From the NCBI GenBank assembly GCA_947056845.1, contig CAMSCJ010000019.1, positions 1 to 32,547 on the forward strand: a stretch of 32,547 bases of DNA. The letters run 5' to 3'. The notes below the pieces were generated by a model. It was not told where the DNA came from, searched no databases, and worked only from the letters and a program-made list of their open reading frames with translations. The stretch's first letter is position 1; each line of letters begins with the position of its first letter. The stretch comes from an uncultured Mycoplasmatota bacterium. Lineage in GTDB: Bacteria; Bacillota_I; Bacilli_A; RF39; UBA660. A program made the position numbers and the translations under genes. Shown here one piece after another: positions 1 through 8,001 of the stretch.

Positions 1-1
1 T

Positions 2-3000
2 GTTTATATTTATAATAGATTTATTCAAAGCAATACGTCAATTGTAGTTGTTACTAATACTTTATATGAGGCAAATAATTTTTATAAATCTTTACTTAAT
101 TATACCGAAAGTGTATTATTTTTTCCTATGGATGATTTTTTGACTAGTGAAGCATTGGCAATTTCTCCAGAATTAGAAATCACTAGGTTAGAAACAATCA
201 ATAAATCATTTGATAGTGATAAAAAAATAATTGTAACTAATTTAATGGGATATTTAAGATTTTTGCCAACAAAAGAAATTTACCAAAGAAGTATAATTTC
301 TTTAAAGAGAAATCAAGAATGGAATATTAAAGATTTGGAAAGAATTTTATATAGTATTGGTTATAGTAAAGAAACTTTTGTAAATAAAACTGGTGAATAT
401 GCTCCACGTGGTTTTGTTTTAGATATTTTCCCACTGGGAATGTCTAATCCTATTAGAATTGAATTTTGGGGCGATATAATTGATAGTATCAAAACTTTTG
501 ATATTGATACACAACTGACAAAAAATAATATAGATGATGTTCAAATTTTTCCTAATACTGAATTCATTTTAAATATGGAAATAATCGAAACTGAACGAAA
601 ACAAAAGAATTTAATTAAATATGGCGATGTAGTTAATATAATCCATTATTTTGATGATTCCATTTTGGTTTATATTGATTATACAAGTATTAAGTTAGGA
701 TATAAAAATTTATTAGAAGATATTTTAAATTTTAATCAAGAAAAAAATTTACCTAGTGATACTAAATATATGTTTAACTTAGAAAGTTTGGATAAAGAAA
801 ATTCTTTTTATTTATCTAGTTTTGATGATGTAGCAAAAGAAAATCTCAAAGTTAAAAAATATATTTCTGGAAATATTGAAAATTTTGAACTTTCACCTGA
901 TAAAATAAATGACAAATTGACAAAATACATTAAAAATCAGAAAACAATAATTCTTTGTTTAAAAGATAAGTATACCATAAATAAGGTTATCGATGAATTA
1001 AGGAATGATAATTTTATATTTACTAATTTGGATAATGTTTATCAAAATAAAATAAATTTAGTTGTTAAAAACATTAATAAAGGTTTTGAATTTAATAATT
1101 ATATTGTTATAAGTGAAACGGAATTATTTAATCGGAAAAATAATAGTGTTTTATATAAATCAAGCTTTAAATATGGAACTAAAATAAAAGATATTACTAA
1201 ATTAAATGTTGGTGACTATGTTGTTCATGTTAGTTATGGTATTGGCCAATATAAAGGTCTTAAAACATTGAGTAAAAATGGGTTGATGAAAGATTATTTG
1301 ACGGTGGAGTATTCAGGTGGAGATAAATTATATATACCAGTAGAGAAATTAGAATTGATTACAAAATATTCTACTAATGATGGAATAGTTCCTAAAATTA
1401 ATAAGTTAGGCGGAACTGAATGGGCAAAAACTAAAGCTAAACTTAAGAAAAAAATTGAAGATATTACGCAAGATTTATTAAAATTATATGCTGAGAGAAA
1501 GCGGGCTAAGGGATTTGCCTTTTTGAAGGATACAGAAGAACAGGCTATTTTTGAAGCAGCTTTTCCTTATGAAGAAACAAAAGATCAATTACGCGCTATT
1601 GATGATATAAAAAGAGATATGGAAAGTGAAAATCCAATGGACCGCTTATTATGTGGTGATGTTGGTTTTGGAAAAACAGAAGTAGCTTTTCGAGCTATTT
1701 ATAAAGCAATTTTATCAGGGAAACAAGTGGCTTTTTTATGCCCTACAACTATTTTATCCAATCAACATTTTAATAATGCTATAGATAGATTTAAAGATAC
1801 AGGTGTTAATATTGAAGTTTTAAATCGTTTTGTTTCTTTAACAAAAGTAAAAGATATTTTAGAGCGATTAAAAAAAGGTCGTGTAGATTTATTGATTGGA
1901 ACACATCGAATTTTAAGTAAGGATATAATTTTTAAAGATCTTGGTTTATTAGTTGTTGATGAAGAGCAGCGATTTGGAGTAAAACATAAAGAAAAAATAA
2001 AGGAATATAAAAATAATATAGATGTTTTAACATTATCAGCAACACCAATCCCAAGAACCTTGCAAATGTCAGTAGCAGGGCTACGTGGTTTAAGTTTAAT
2101 CGAAACACCACCTGTTAATAGATATCCTGTTCAAACTTATGTTTTAAGTGAAAGTAAACAAATTATTAAAGAAGCTGTTTATCGTGAAATGGCTCGTAAT
2201 GGACAGACTTTTATTTTATATAATCGTGTTGAGGATATGGAAAGAAAGAAAAAGGAATTAGAAGGGATTATTCCTGATGCTAAAATTGGTATAATTCATG
2301 GAAAGATGACAAAAATTCAAATTGAAAATATAATGGCAAAGTTTTTAAATTTAGAATTTGACATTTTACTTTGTACTACAATTATTGAAACAGGGATTGA
2401 TATTCCAAGTGTTAATACTTTAATTATTATGAATGCCGATTGTTTTGGGTTATCACAACTTTATCAAATAAGAGGGCGTGTTGGTCGTAGTGATAAAATA
2501 GCTTATTGTTATTTAATGTATAATCAAAATAAAATGTTATCAGAGATAGCTATAAAAAGATTAGATGTAATAAAACAATTTACTGAATTAGGTAGTGGCT
2601 TTAATATAGCAATGCGCGATTTATCAATTAGGGGTGCAGGTGATATTTTAGGTAGTGAACAAGCCGGCTTTATTGATTCTGTTGGAATAGAACTATTTTT
2701 GAATATGTTAAATGAAGAAATAAATAGACTAAATGGAAATATGCCTATTGAAAATGAAATTAAAGATATGCCTTTATTAGATGTCGAAACATCGATTGAT
2801 GATAAATATATAAGTGATGATGAAATTAAAATATCAATACATAAAAAAATTAATCAAATTGATTCTTTTGATAGTTTAGAAAAAATAAAATATGAGTTAG
2901 AAGACCGTTTTGGGAAATTATCAGAAAATATGATTATTTATATGTATGAAGAGTTATTTGAAAAAATGGCTAGAAGAGTTAATATATATAAAGTAGAGCA

Positions 3001-3220
3001 AAATAAAAATTTCATTAAATTAATTTTTAACGAAGAATTTACAAATAAAATCAAGATTGATGATATATTTGTTGATGTTAATAAAATTTCGCGTATGTTT
3101 AGATTTAGTACTTTAGGTAAAAAACTAGTGATAATTCTTGATATAGTATATTTAGAAAAACATTTTGTTTATTATTTAGTTGATTTAATGAACTTAATTT
3201 TAGAAAAATATTGTAATTAG
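2..3220 (+). CDS. mfd: Transcription-repair coupling factor Mfd (5' end outside window)
   Basis: Mfd is an ATP-driven DNA translocase that removes RNA polymerase stalled at lesions and recruits UvrA for transcription-coupled repair. The frame is open from base 2 and has no start, so the gene enters from the left; about 1,072 codons are visible against roughly 1,150-1,180 for the family, so only the N-terminal 50-100 residues should be missing. The UvrB-homology region comes first (FPMDDFLTSEALAISPEL near base 122). The RNA-polymerase-binding domain follows (GDYVVHVSYGIGQYKG near 1210). The helicase motor has Walker A GDVGFGKTE at 1655-1681, DEEQ at 1958-1969 and motif VI GRVGRS near 2474. The C-terminal TRCF/D7 region ends at a TAG codon. 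The first in-frame ATG inside the window (128) is internal to a conserved block and is not the start. The call is secure. Confidence 0.97.
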   Translation, partial: VYIYNRFIQSNTSIVVVTNTLYEANNFYKSLLNYTESVLFFPMDDFLTSEALAISPELEITRLETINKSFDSDKKIIVTNLMGYLRFLPTKEIYQRSIISLKRNQEWNIKDLERILYSIGYSKETFVNKTGEYAPRGFVLDIFPLGMSNPIRIEFWGDIIDSIKTFDIDTQLTKNNIDDVQIFPNTEFILNMEIIETERKQKNLIKYGDVVNIIHYFDDSILVYIDYTSIKLGYKNLLEDILNFNQEKNLPSDTKYMFNLESLDKENSFYLSSFDDVAKENLKVKKYISGNIENFELSPDKINDKLTKYIKNQKTIILCLKDKYTINKVIDELRNDNFIFTNLDNVYQNKINLVVKNINKGFEFNNYIVISETELFNRKNNSVLYKSSFKYGTKIKDITKLNVGDYVVHVSYGIGQYKGLKTLSKNGLMKDYLTVEYSGGDKLYIPVEKLELITKYSTNDGIVPKINKLGGTEWAKTKAKLKKKIEDITQDLLKLYAERKRAKGFAFLKDTEEQAIFEAAFPYEETKDQLRAIDDIKRDMESENPMDRLLCGDVGFGKTEVAFRAIYKAILSGKQVAFLCPTTILSNQHFNNAIDRFKDTGVNIEVLNRFVSLTKVKDILERLKKGRVDLLIGTHRILSKDIIFKDLGLLVVDEEQRFGVKHKEKIKEYKNNIDVLTLSATPIPRTLQMSVAGLRGLSLIETPPVNRYPVQTYVLSESKQIIKEAVYREMARNGQTFILYNRVEDMERKKKELEGIIPDAKIGIIHGKMTKIQIENIMAKFLNLEFDILLCTTIIETGIDIPSVNTLIIMNADCFGLSQLYQIRGRVGRSDKIAYCYLMYNQNKMLSEIAIKRLDVIKQFTELGSGFNIAMRDLSIRGAGDILGSEQAGFIDSVGIELFLNMLNEEINRLNGNMPIENEIKDMPLLDVETSIDDKYISDDEIKISIHKKINQIDSFDSLEKIKYELEDRFGKLSENMIIYMYEELFEKMARRVNIYKVEQNKNFIKLIFNEEFTNKIKIDDIFVDVNKISRMFRFSTLGKKLVIILDIVYLEKHFVYYLVDLMNLILEKYCN

Positions 3221-3238
3221 TCGATATAATTATTATAA

Positions 3239-3486
3239 TTTTATTGGATAAAAAATTCAATTTCTTATTATAATGATATTTCACAAAGGCTATTAGATAA
3301 AAATTATTATTTAAGGTAATATAATGATAAAGGAATGCTTGGCTTGAATGATTTAATACATTATTTGAAAGGATATCCCAGAAAATATGATATAAGAGAT
3401 GATTTTTCCTTTAAATTGAATCAGAATATTTTAATAATCTTAATATGAGTAATAACTATCCATATTTTGTAATTTCTAATGAATAA
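3239..3486 (+). pseudogene. Probable degraded gene fragment after mfd
   Basis: Between mfd and the flippase gene a frame runs from 3239 to about 3418 with only one stop (TAA at 3317-3319). It includes the plausible stretch YLKGYPRKYDIRDDF. It then continues in another frame (IESEYFNNLNMSNNYPYF) to a TAA at 3484-3486. Random sequence this AT-rich should contain a stop about every dozen codons, so one stop in about 60 codons, with Pro, Arg, Asp and Gly present, suggests former coding sequence. No start with a good ribosome-binding site is visible. A 37-codon open frame (3335-3448) is the longest intact piece. I do not recognise the family. It could also be chance or a very small intact gene. 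Confidence 0.35.
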
Positions 3487-3516
3487 AAAAATATCATTAG
3501 ATATTTTTTTTATTCA
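3481..3516. terminator. Bidirectional hairpin overlapping the flippase stop codon
   Basis: A 15-nt arm (3481-3495, GAATAAAAAAATATC) pairs with 3500-3515 (GATATTTTTTTTATTC) across the loop ATTA. The A/T tracts lie within the stem, so it can act on both strands. On the minus strand it covers the TAA stop of the flippase gene. On the plus strand it would end any transcript reading through from mfd. Confidence 0.6.
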
Positions 3517-5140
3517 ATTTTCTTTTTAATTTTTGTAAAATATTACTATTTCCAAATAAATTTTTAATGATACCTAATTTAATTATTAGGAATAAATAAA
3601 TGGCAATACCAATTGTTGCGTAAATAATAGTTTGAATTAATGCTGATCCTTTAGTTAAACAATTTAGTGGGTAGATAAATGAAATTAAATATAATACTAA
3701 TAACATAATTAGCGATGATATTGTAATTTTAAAAGTATTTTTTATAGTAGCTTTATAATTTACTTTTAATTTTTTCTTAATAAAATACATTAAGAAAATA
3801 ATTGGTATTATTTGTGTTATGAGTGTGGCTACTGAGGCTCCTTGATAGGCAATACCAAATCTATCTAATAAATTCATCATTGGTACATTTAAAATAGCAT
3901 TACCTAAAAAACTAAATAAAAGTGTTAAAATAGTAGTTTTAGTATAATTAGTTGTTTGAGTAATATTTAATAAGATAGAAAATAATGAAAACGTTATGGC
4001 CTGAAAGATAAATAGTTGAAAAACACTAATGCTCAATTGATCATAACTATAAAAAACTATCCATACTGGTCTTGATAAAAAGAATAGACCAATAGTCATA
4101 GGTATAGTTATAACTAATAATAATTGAATTGCTTGATTTACTTTTTTATTTATCTCTTTATAATCTTTTAAGACAAAGTCACTGGCTAATGATGGTATTA
4201 AACTAGTTGTTATTCCAATTGAAATTGAAATGATAATCATACTTAATTTATTTCCCCAAGTGGCAATGGTTGCAAATGTTAAATCGGCTATTGTTTGGCT
4301 ATATCCTAAACTTGTAAGCGTTCGCGTAATTGTAAAAGTATCAACTAAATTATAAGCAGATTTTAATAAATCAATAATTATAAATGGTAAAGCATAGAGA
4401 ATAATTTGCTTTATTAAGTATTTAGAAGTTAGTTTTTTTTCTTCAAATTTTATCTCATTTTCATTTTTGAATAGCTTTTTGTTTTTCTTTAATTTAAATA
4501 ATAAATATAAATAGGCTAGAAATGCTCCAATTGTTGCCGCAAAAACAGAAATAGCAATGGCAACTTTTTCATCAGTACCCATAATTTTTAAACTGACAAA
4601 ACAACCAATAAGAATAACAGCAACTCTTATAATTTGTTCAATAATATTAGAGATACTAGTAGGGGTCATATATTTGTGGCCTTGAATATAACCCTTTGTA
4701 ACACTTAAAATCGGAACAATTAGAAGGGCTGATGAAATAATTCTAATAACTAATGTAACATCTGCAACCGTATTTCCACCACTTGCATTTTTACCTAAAA
4801 TAAAATCAGCTAAATTAGGAGCGAAGAATATTAATATAATAAAGAAAAATAGTCCTAAACAAACAATTATATTTTTTCCTAATTTATAAATTTTTTCTTT
4901 GGTATGATAGTATTCCAAACTATTATATTCACTGACAAGTTTACTCATAGCAATAGGTATACCACTAGTTGATAAACTTAAGAATACTGTATATATGGAA
5001 TAGGCAAAACTATATAATGCAGCACCTTTAGAAGTTATCATTGCGTAAAATGGAATAACATATAAAAGCCCGATTATTTTACAAATGATAATTCCAAAAG
5101 TTGCTATAAATGATCCTTCAAAAAAATTATTTTTTTTCAA
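3497..5140 (-). CDS. SpoVB/MurJ-type polysaccharide (lipid-linked) flippase, MATE-like
   Basis: An integral membrane protein of the oligosaccharide flippase superfamily (SpoVB, YtgP/MurJ-like, MOP). Members move undecaprenyl-linked wall precursors to the outer face of the membrane. The N-terminus (FFEGSFIATFGIIICKIIGL) matches the usual opening of SpoVB/YtgP proteins. About 14 hydrophobic segments fill the sequence, and the tail is short and basic (KLKRKLNKK). Length is 547 aa, typical for YtgP/SpoVB. I take the TTG at 5140 as start because AGGAAGTGAT lies four bases upstream, the spacing seen at spoIIR; a GTG at 5149 lies inside that Shine-Dalgarno site. The gene has its own extended -10 promoter and is separated by a terminator from the 130-aa gene upstream. 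It could be the MurJ flippase or a sporulation cortex flippase; sequence alone does not decide. Confidence 0.88.
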   Translation of the reverse strand: MKKNNFFEGSFIATFGIIICKIIGLLYVIPFYAMITSKGAALYSFAYSIYTVFLSLSTSGIPIAMSKLVSEYNSLEYYHTKEKIYKLGKNIIVCLGLFFFIILIFFAPNLADFILGKNASGGNTVADVTLVIRIISSALLIVPILSVTKGYIQGHKYMTPTSISNIIEQIIRVAVILIGCFVSLKIMGTDEKVAIAISVFAATIGAFLAYLYLLFKLKKNKKLFKNENEIKFEEKKLTSKYLIKQIILYALPFIIIDLLKSAYNLVDTFTITRTLTSLGYSQTIADLTFATIATWGNKLSMIIISISIGITTSLIPSLASDFVLKDYKEINKKVNQAIQLLLVITIPMTIGLFFLSRPVWIVFYSYDQLSISVFQLFIFQAITFSLFSILLNITQTTNYTKTTILTLLFSFLGNAILNVPMMNLLDRFGIAYQGASVATLITQIIPIIFLMYFIKKKLKVNYKATIKNTFKITISSLIMLLVLYLISFIYPLNCLTKGSALIQTIIYATIGIAIYLFLIIKLGIIKNLFGNSNILQKLKRKLNKKNI

Positions 5141-5165
5141 TTTTATCACTTCCTAATATATAATG

Positions 5166-5174
5166 ATTATATCA
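5166..5174 (-). promoter_or_regulatory. Extended -10 promoter of the flippase gene
   Basis: Read on the minus strand the site is TGATATAAT, a perfect -10 hexamer with an upstream TGn extension. It lies about 26 nt before the TTG start and directly after the T tract of the preceding terminator. No good -35 is visible at 16-18 nt, as expected for extended -10 promoters. Confidence 0.55.
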
Positions 5175-5177
5175 TAT

Positions 5178-5201
5178 AAAAAATACACATAGGTGTATTT
5201 T
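5178..5201 (-). terminator. Intrinsic terminator of the dapA / 130-aa transcript
   Basis: Arms 5181-5188 and 5193-5200 (AAATACAC / GTGTATTT) form a perfect 8-bp stem around ATAG. On the minus strand a T tract follows. It separates the dapA and 130-aa genes from the flippase gene. Confidence 0.75.
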
Positions 5202-5284
5202 CAATTATTTTTGAAAATTTCTATAGTTTCAGCTGATATTTTTATTATGTATCATTATCAACTATTTAAGAAAATATAGATAAA

Positions 5285-5677
5285 TTATTTTTTATCTGTT
5301 TTTATTTTTTGACTACTCTTAGTTAAGGCATTAAAAAATAAATTATCATATTCCCCATTATAAAGTTTATTTAAAAATTCTTTTTGCTCTTTGATTATTT
5401 CTTTTTTTAATTCTTTCATAAATTTTCTATCTAAAACATTAACATCTGTTAATTTTTCCAAATAGTTAAATAAACTTATCGATATCTTGTATATAGGCAT
5501 TACATCTTTTATTATTTTTGGAGTAAATAAATGTTGCAATGAAATATCTAAAACTTGATCCTCAAACATCTTAGCAACTCCATCATTGAAACATTGATTT
5601 TGTAATTTCATTTGCTCTATTTTTTTTACAAAAGCCATCATTTGATAGTATGTTAAATATATATAATCTTTTTTCAT
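5285..5677 (-). CDS. Unknown 130-aa protein downstream of dapA
   Basis: I do not recognise this family. The 130-aa product has no signal peptide, membrane segment or obvious catalytic motif. Its composition (many Lys, Glu, Leu, Phe) suggests a helical cytoplasmic protein, with a charged central helix near residues 85-105 (KFMKELKKEIIKEQKEFL). The start is the ATG at 5677, with a modest ribosome-binding site (TTAGGT) about ten bases upstream. It lies 64 nt after dapA on the same strand with no clear terminator or promoter between, and a terminator follows at 5178-5201. It is therefore probably co-transcribed with dapA under the lysine riboswitch. That makes a link to lysine or diaminopimelate supply possible, but nothing in the protein itself shows this. 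Confidence 0.65.
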   Translation of the reverse strand: MKKDYIYLTYYQMMAFVKKIEQMKLQNQCFNDGVAKMFEDQVLDISLQHLFTPKIIKDVMPIYKISISLFNYLEKLTDVNVLDRKFMKELKKEIIKEQKEFLNKLYNGEYDNLFFNALTKSSQKIKTDKK

Positions 5678-5741
5678 TTTAGTTGTACCTAAGAAATCTT
5701 AATTTATTTGATTGCTTTCTTCCTATTTTTTATATTTTATT

Positions 5742-6620
5742 TTAGTTATTTTTAACATTATTTATTACTTTAGTTAAAATTTTTGTTTTTTCTTGATCTA
5801 GTTCAACTAAAGGTTCCCTTAAAATGCCATTTGCCATACCTAATATTTCCATTGCTTTTTTGATAGGAATCGGATTCACATCACAAAATAGCGCATTACA
5901 TAATTCTAGCATTTTTAATTGCATATCTCTTGCTTTTTCAATATTGTCATTTAAATAATCCATAACCATATTATGCATTTCCCTTGGGAAAATATTAGCA
6001 ACGACTGATATAACACCAATACCTCCTAGAGACAAAATAGGAACGGTTTGGTCGTCATTTCCTGAATATACATCTAAATTACTATTAGCTAGTAATTTTG
6101 CTACTTGACTAATGTTACCTGAGGATTCTTTAATTGCTATAATATTTTCATTATTATTAAAAATTTCAATGGCTGTTTCTGGATTGATATTAACGCCGGT
6201 TCGTGATTGAACATTGTACATAATAATTGGAATATTAACACTATCGGCGATTTTTCCATAGTACCTTTTTAATCCTTCTTGGTTAGTTTTATTATAATAT
6301 GGTGTAACACAAAGTAATCCATTAACGCCTAGTTTTTCAGCTTCCTTAGAAAGATAAATCGCTGTTTTAGTGTCATTAGATCCTGTTCCAGCAATGACTG
6401 GTATTCGTTTGTTTACATATTCTACGCAAGCCTCAATACATTTTAGATGTTCATCATTACTTAGGGTTGATGATTCACCTGTTGTCCCACAAATGATAAT
6501 ACTATCGGTTTCGTTTTCAACGTGAAATTCAACTAATTTTTTTAGTGTTTCAAAATCAATTTCTCCGTTTCCTTTAAATGGTGTAATTAGAGCAACACCT
6601 AATCCTTTAAATATAGACAT
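5742..6620 (-). CDS. dapA: 4-Hydroxy-tetrahydrodipicolinate synthase
   Basis: DapA condenses pyruvate with aspartate semialdehyde, the first committed step to diaminopimelate (peptidoglycan, dipicolinate) and lysine. The 292-aa protein has the family length and the active-site residues: GTTGES at 45-50, the catalytic Tyr135 in MYNVQSR, Arg140, and the Schiff-base Lys164 in IIAIKESSGN. The start at 6620 is set by AGAGGA seven bases upstream and by the MSIFKGLGVALITPF opening. It is the first gene after a lysine riboswitch, and its ribosome-binding site is part of the terminator stem of that switch. Assignment is secure; distant NAL-family aldolases share the fold, but the riboswitch context supports DapA. 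Confidence 0.95.
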   Translation of the reverse strand: MSIFKGLGVALITPFKGNGEIDFETLKKLVEFHVENETDSIIICGTTGESSTLSNDEHLKCIEACVEYVNKRIPVIAGTGSNDTKTAIYLSKEAEKLGVNGLLCVTPYYNKTNQEGLKRYYGKIADSVNIPIIMYNVQSRTGVNINPETAIEIFNNNENIIAIKESSGNISQVAKLLANSNLDVYSGNDDQTVPILSLGGIGVISVVANIFPREMHNMVMDYLNDNIEKARDMQLKMLELCNALFCDVNPIPIKKAMEILGMANGILREPLVELDQEKTKILTKVINNVKNN

Positions 6621-6661
6621 AAAAAAATCCTCTTTTTTCTATACTATATTTTAAAAAGAGG
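6621..6661 (-). terminator. Riboswitch-controlled terminator that also sequesters the dapA ribosome-binding site
   Basis: On the minus strand CCTCTTTTT (complement of 6653-6661) pairs with AAAAAGAGG (complement of 6629-6637). An A and seven Ts follow, then directly the ATG of dapA. The 3' arm supplies the AGAGGA ribosome-binding site. Folding should therefore both terminate transcription and hide the site from the ribosome. Confidence 0.75.
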
Positions 6662-6679
6662 AATATAAAAAGTTATCTT

Positions 6680-6856
6680 AAAAAATATTAAGTAGCTCTC
6701 CATCTTTCGATGACAGTTATATAGCTATTAACTATATATCCAGTAATTTAATAGCTTGAACTATTAAATCCTTCGGCAATTTTTCCTTTCTTATACAATC
6801 ATCTAATTCAAGTTATCCTGTATAATACTTTTAAAAACTGCAACCTATACATAAAA
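6680..6856 (-). ncRNA. Lysine riboswitch (L box) upstream of dapA
   Basis: The minus-strand leader carries the L-box signature in order. GGTTGC lies near 6840-6845, GCCGAAG at 6771-6777, ACTGTCATC at 6709-6717 and GATGGAGAGCTACT at 6691-6704. Helices can be drawn by eye: P2 (CAGTTTTT with AAAAATTG), P3 (TATACA with TGTATA), P4 (arms 6745-6754 and 6761-6770), P5 (ATATAG with CTATAT), and a GAAA-capped CATC/GATG hairpin. The conserved blocks and their order match the B. subtilis lysC leader. L boxes turn genes off when lysine is high, here through the terminator at 6621-6661. Exact ends and the anti-terminator pairing are not resolved. Confidence 0.85.
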
Positions 6857-6871
6857 TATAAGTATGAGTTA

Positions 6872-6900
6872 ATATTATCAAATAAAATTAATACTGTCAA
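6872..6900 (-). promoter_or_regulatory. Sigma-A promoter of the riboswitch-dapA transcript
   Basis: On the minus strand a perfect TTGACA (6895-6900) is followed after 17 nt by TAATAT (6872-6877). Transcription would begin near 6865, just before the first riboswitch helix. Confidence 0.75.
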
Positions 6901-6938
6901 TATTAACTTTTTCGTTTTATAATTATTAGTGAAAAAAT

Positions 6939-7317
6939 TTAAAGGAATCTTTCATATTTATGCCCATTATATACCTTAACTAAAGTTTTTTTTCTATTTA
7001 CTTTATATAAAGGATAAGTAGGACTACAATCAGTAAGAACTGGTGTATTTATAACCATGATATCTTGAGTAATTGTACTTTCCATTCCCTTAAAAATGGA
7101 TTTCTAACTAACCCGTTAAGTTCTCCTAGTTCTTCACCTTGTTTTAGAACTTTTCTACATTCATTATAAAATTTTATCGTATTTTCAGATAATTTTTTTT
7201 CATGTTTTTTAACTCTGCATTATTAAGCTGTTTTAACAGTTCATCATAATATTCATCTATAGTAATTTTGTCTTTAAAATAATATTTTGGTTGATTATAC
7301 TCTTCTGTGATTTTCAT
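6939..7317 (-). pseudogene. Frameshifted pseudogene of unknown family
   Basis: Reading the minus strand from an ATG at 7317, three consecutive pieces in different frames join into one coherent protein of about 126 residues. The first piece runs MKITEEYNQPKYYF to about 7205. The second contains SENTIKFYNECRKVLKQGEE and ends near 7090. The third contains ITQDIMVINTPVLTD and ends RFL at the TAA at 6939-6941. The shifts fall at A/T runs (about 7193-7210) and in the TTAAAAATGG segment (about 7088-7097). The pieces have a soluble-protein composition and abut without gaps, so this is most simply a recently broken gene. No ribosome-binding site is visible at the ATG. I do not recognise the family. 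It fills most of the 800-base gap between dapA and spoIIR. Confidence 0.65.
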
Positions 7318-7430
7318 AAATAATTTTTAATTATACTCAAACACTATTCCTTTATAACTATTGTTTGATAAAAAATTATAATTCATGTATAAAATAATTA
7401 TTTCTGTTCAATATTAAATAGGTGATAAAA

Positions 7431-7958
7431 ATGAAGAAAACAATTTTATTATTAGGTATGATTTTTGGTATTTATGTATTAATAGGTTATAAATTTAGTG
7501 AAATAGAAATTCCTAATGAAGCCCTTCGTATTAGAATTTTAGCTAATAGTAATTCAGAATATGATCAAAAAATTAAAAATAATGTAAAAGTAGAAATTCA
7601 AGATTATGTTTATGATTTACTAAAAGATACTACCAGTATTGAAGAAGCTAGAAAAATTATAAATTCAAAATTAAATAATATATCTAATTTAACTGAGTTG
7701 TCTTTAAAAAAACAAAATTATAATTTACCTTATTCTGTTAATTTTGGTTATAATTATTTTCCAGAAAAGATATATAAAGGTATAACGTATGATGCTGGTT
7801 ATTATGAATCCTTATTAATTACTTTAGGTAGTGGTAAGGGGGATAATTGGTGGTGTGTTTTGTTCCCACCTCTTTGTTTATTGGAAGCGGAGGAGTCAAC
7901 GGAAGTAGAATATACAACTTTGGTAGGCGAATTACTTAAAAAATATAAAAATAAGTAA
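7431..7958 (+). CDS. spoIIR: Stage II sporulation protein R
   Basis: SpoIIR is made in the forespore and secreted toward the mother cell, where it triggers SpoIIGA to process pro-sigma-E. The 175-aa product starts with a hydrophobic signal/anchor (residues 3-21), then IPNEALRIRILANSNSEYDQ and near the end the hallmark GSGKGDNWWCVLFPPLCLL. The true start is the ATG at 7431: AGGTGAT lies at 7420-7426, and an in-frame GTG at 7422 is part of that site. It is shorter than some SpoIIR proteins, mainly at the C-terminus after the LFPPLC block. A terminator follows at 7969. In B. subtilis the gene depends on sigma-F; I could not place a convincing sigma-F promoter here. Confidence 0.93.
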   Translation: MKKTILLLGMIFGIYVLIGYKFSEIEIPNEALRIRILANSNSEYDQKIKNNVKVEIQDYVYDLLKDTTSIEEARKIINSKLNNISNLTELSLKKQNYNLPYSVNFGYNYFPEKIYKGITYDAGYYESLLITLGSGKGDNWWCVLFPPLCLLEAEESTEVEYTTLVGELLKKYKNK

Positions 7959-7968
7959 TAAATAAATT

Positions 7969-8001
7969 CTTCCTAAATACAATCTTATAGGAGGTTTTTT
8001 T
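7969..8001 (+). terminator. spoIIR terminator whose 3' arm is the mntP ribosome-binding site
   Basis: CTTCCTA (7969-7975) pairs with TAGGAGG (7988-7994) around a 12-nt loop. Seven Ts follow (7995-8001) and then the ATG of mntP. The AGGAGG arm is the only ribosome-binding site of mntP. This is the same layout as at dapA. Confidence 0.65.

Noticed and set aside
6620..6900. T-box leader before dapA
   Set aside because: No T-box consensus (TGGNACCGCG type) is present, while the ordered L-box blocks are.
7387..7416. Sigma-F-like promoter (GTATA, 15 nt, TTCAATATTA) before spoIIR
   Set aside because: The match to the -10 is partial and transcription would start on or after the ribosome-binding site at 7420. 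A real sigma-F promoter may lie further upstream.
7959..8001. yybP-ykoY manganese riboswitch before mntP
   Set aside because: Only 43 nt separate spoIIR from mntP, too short for the aptamer, and its conserved loops are absent.
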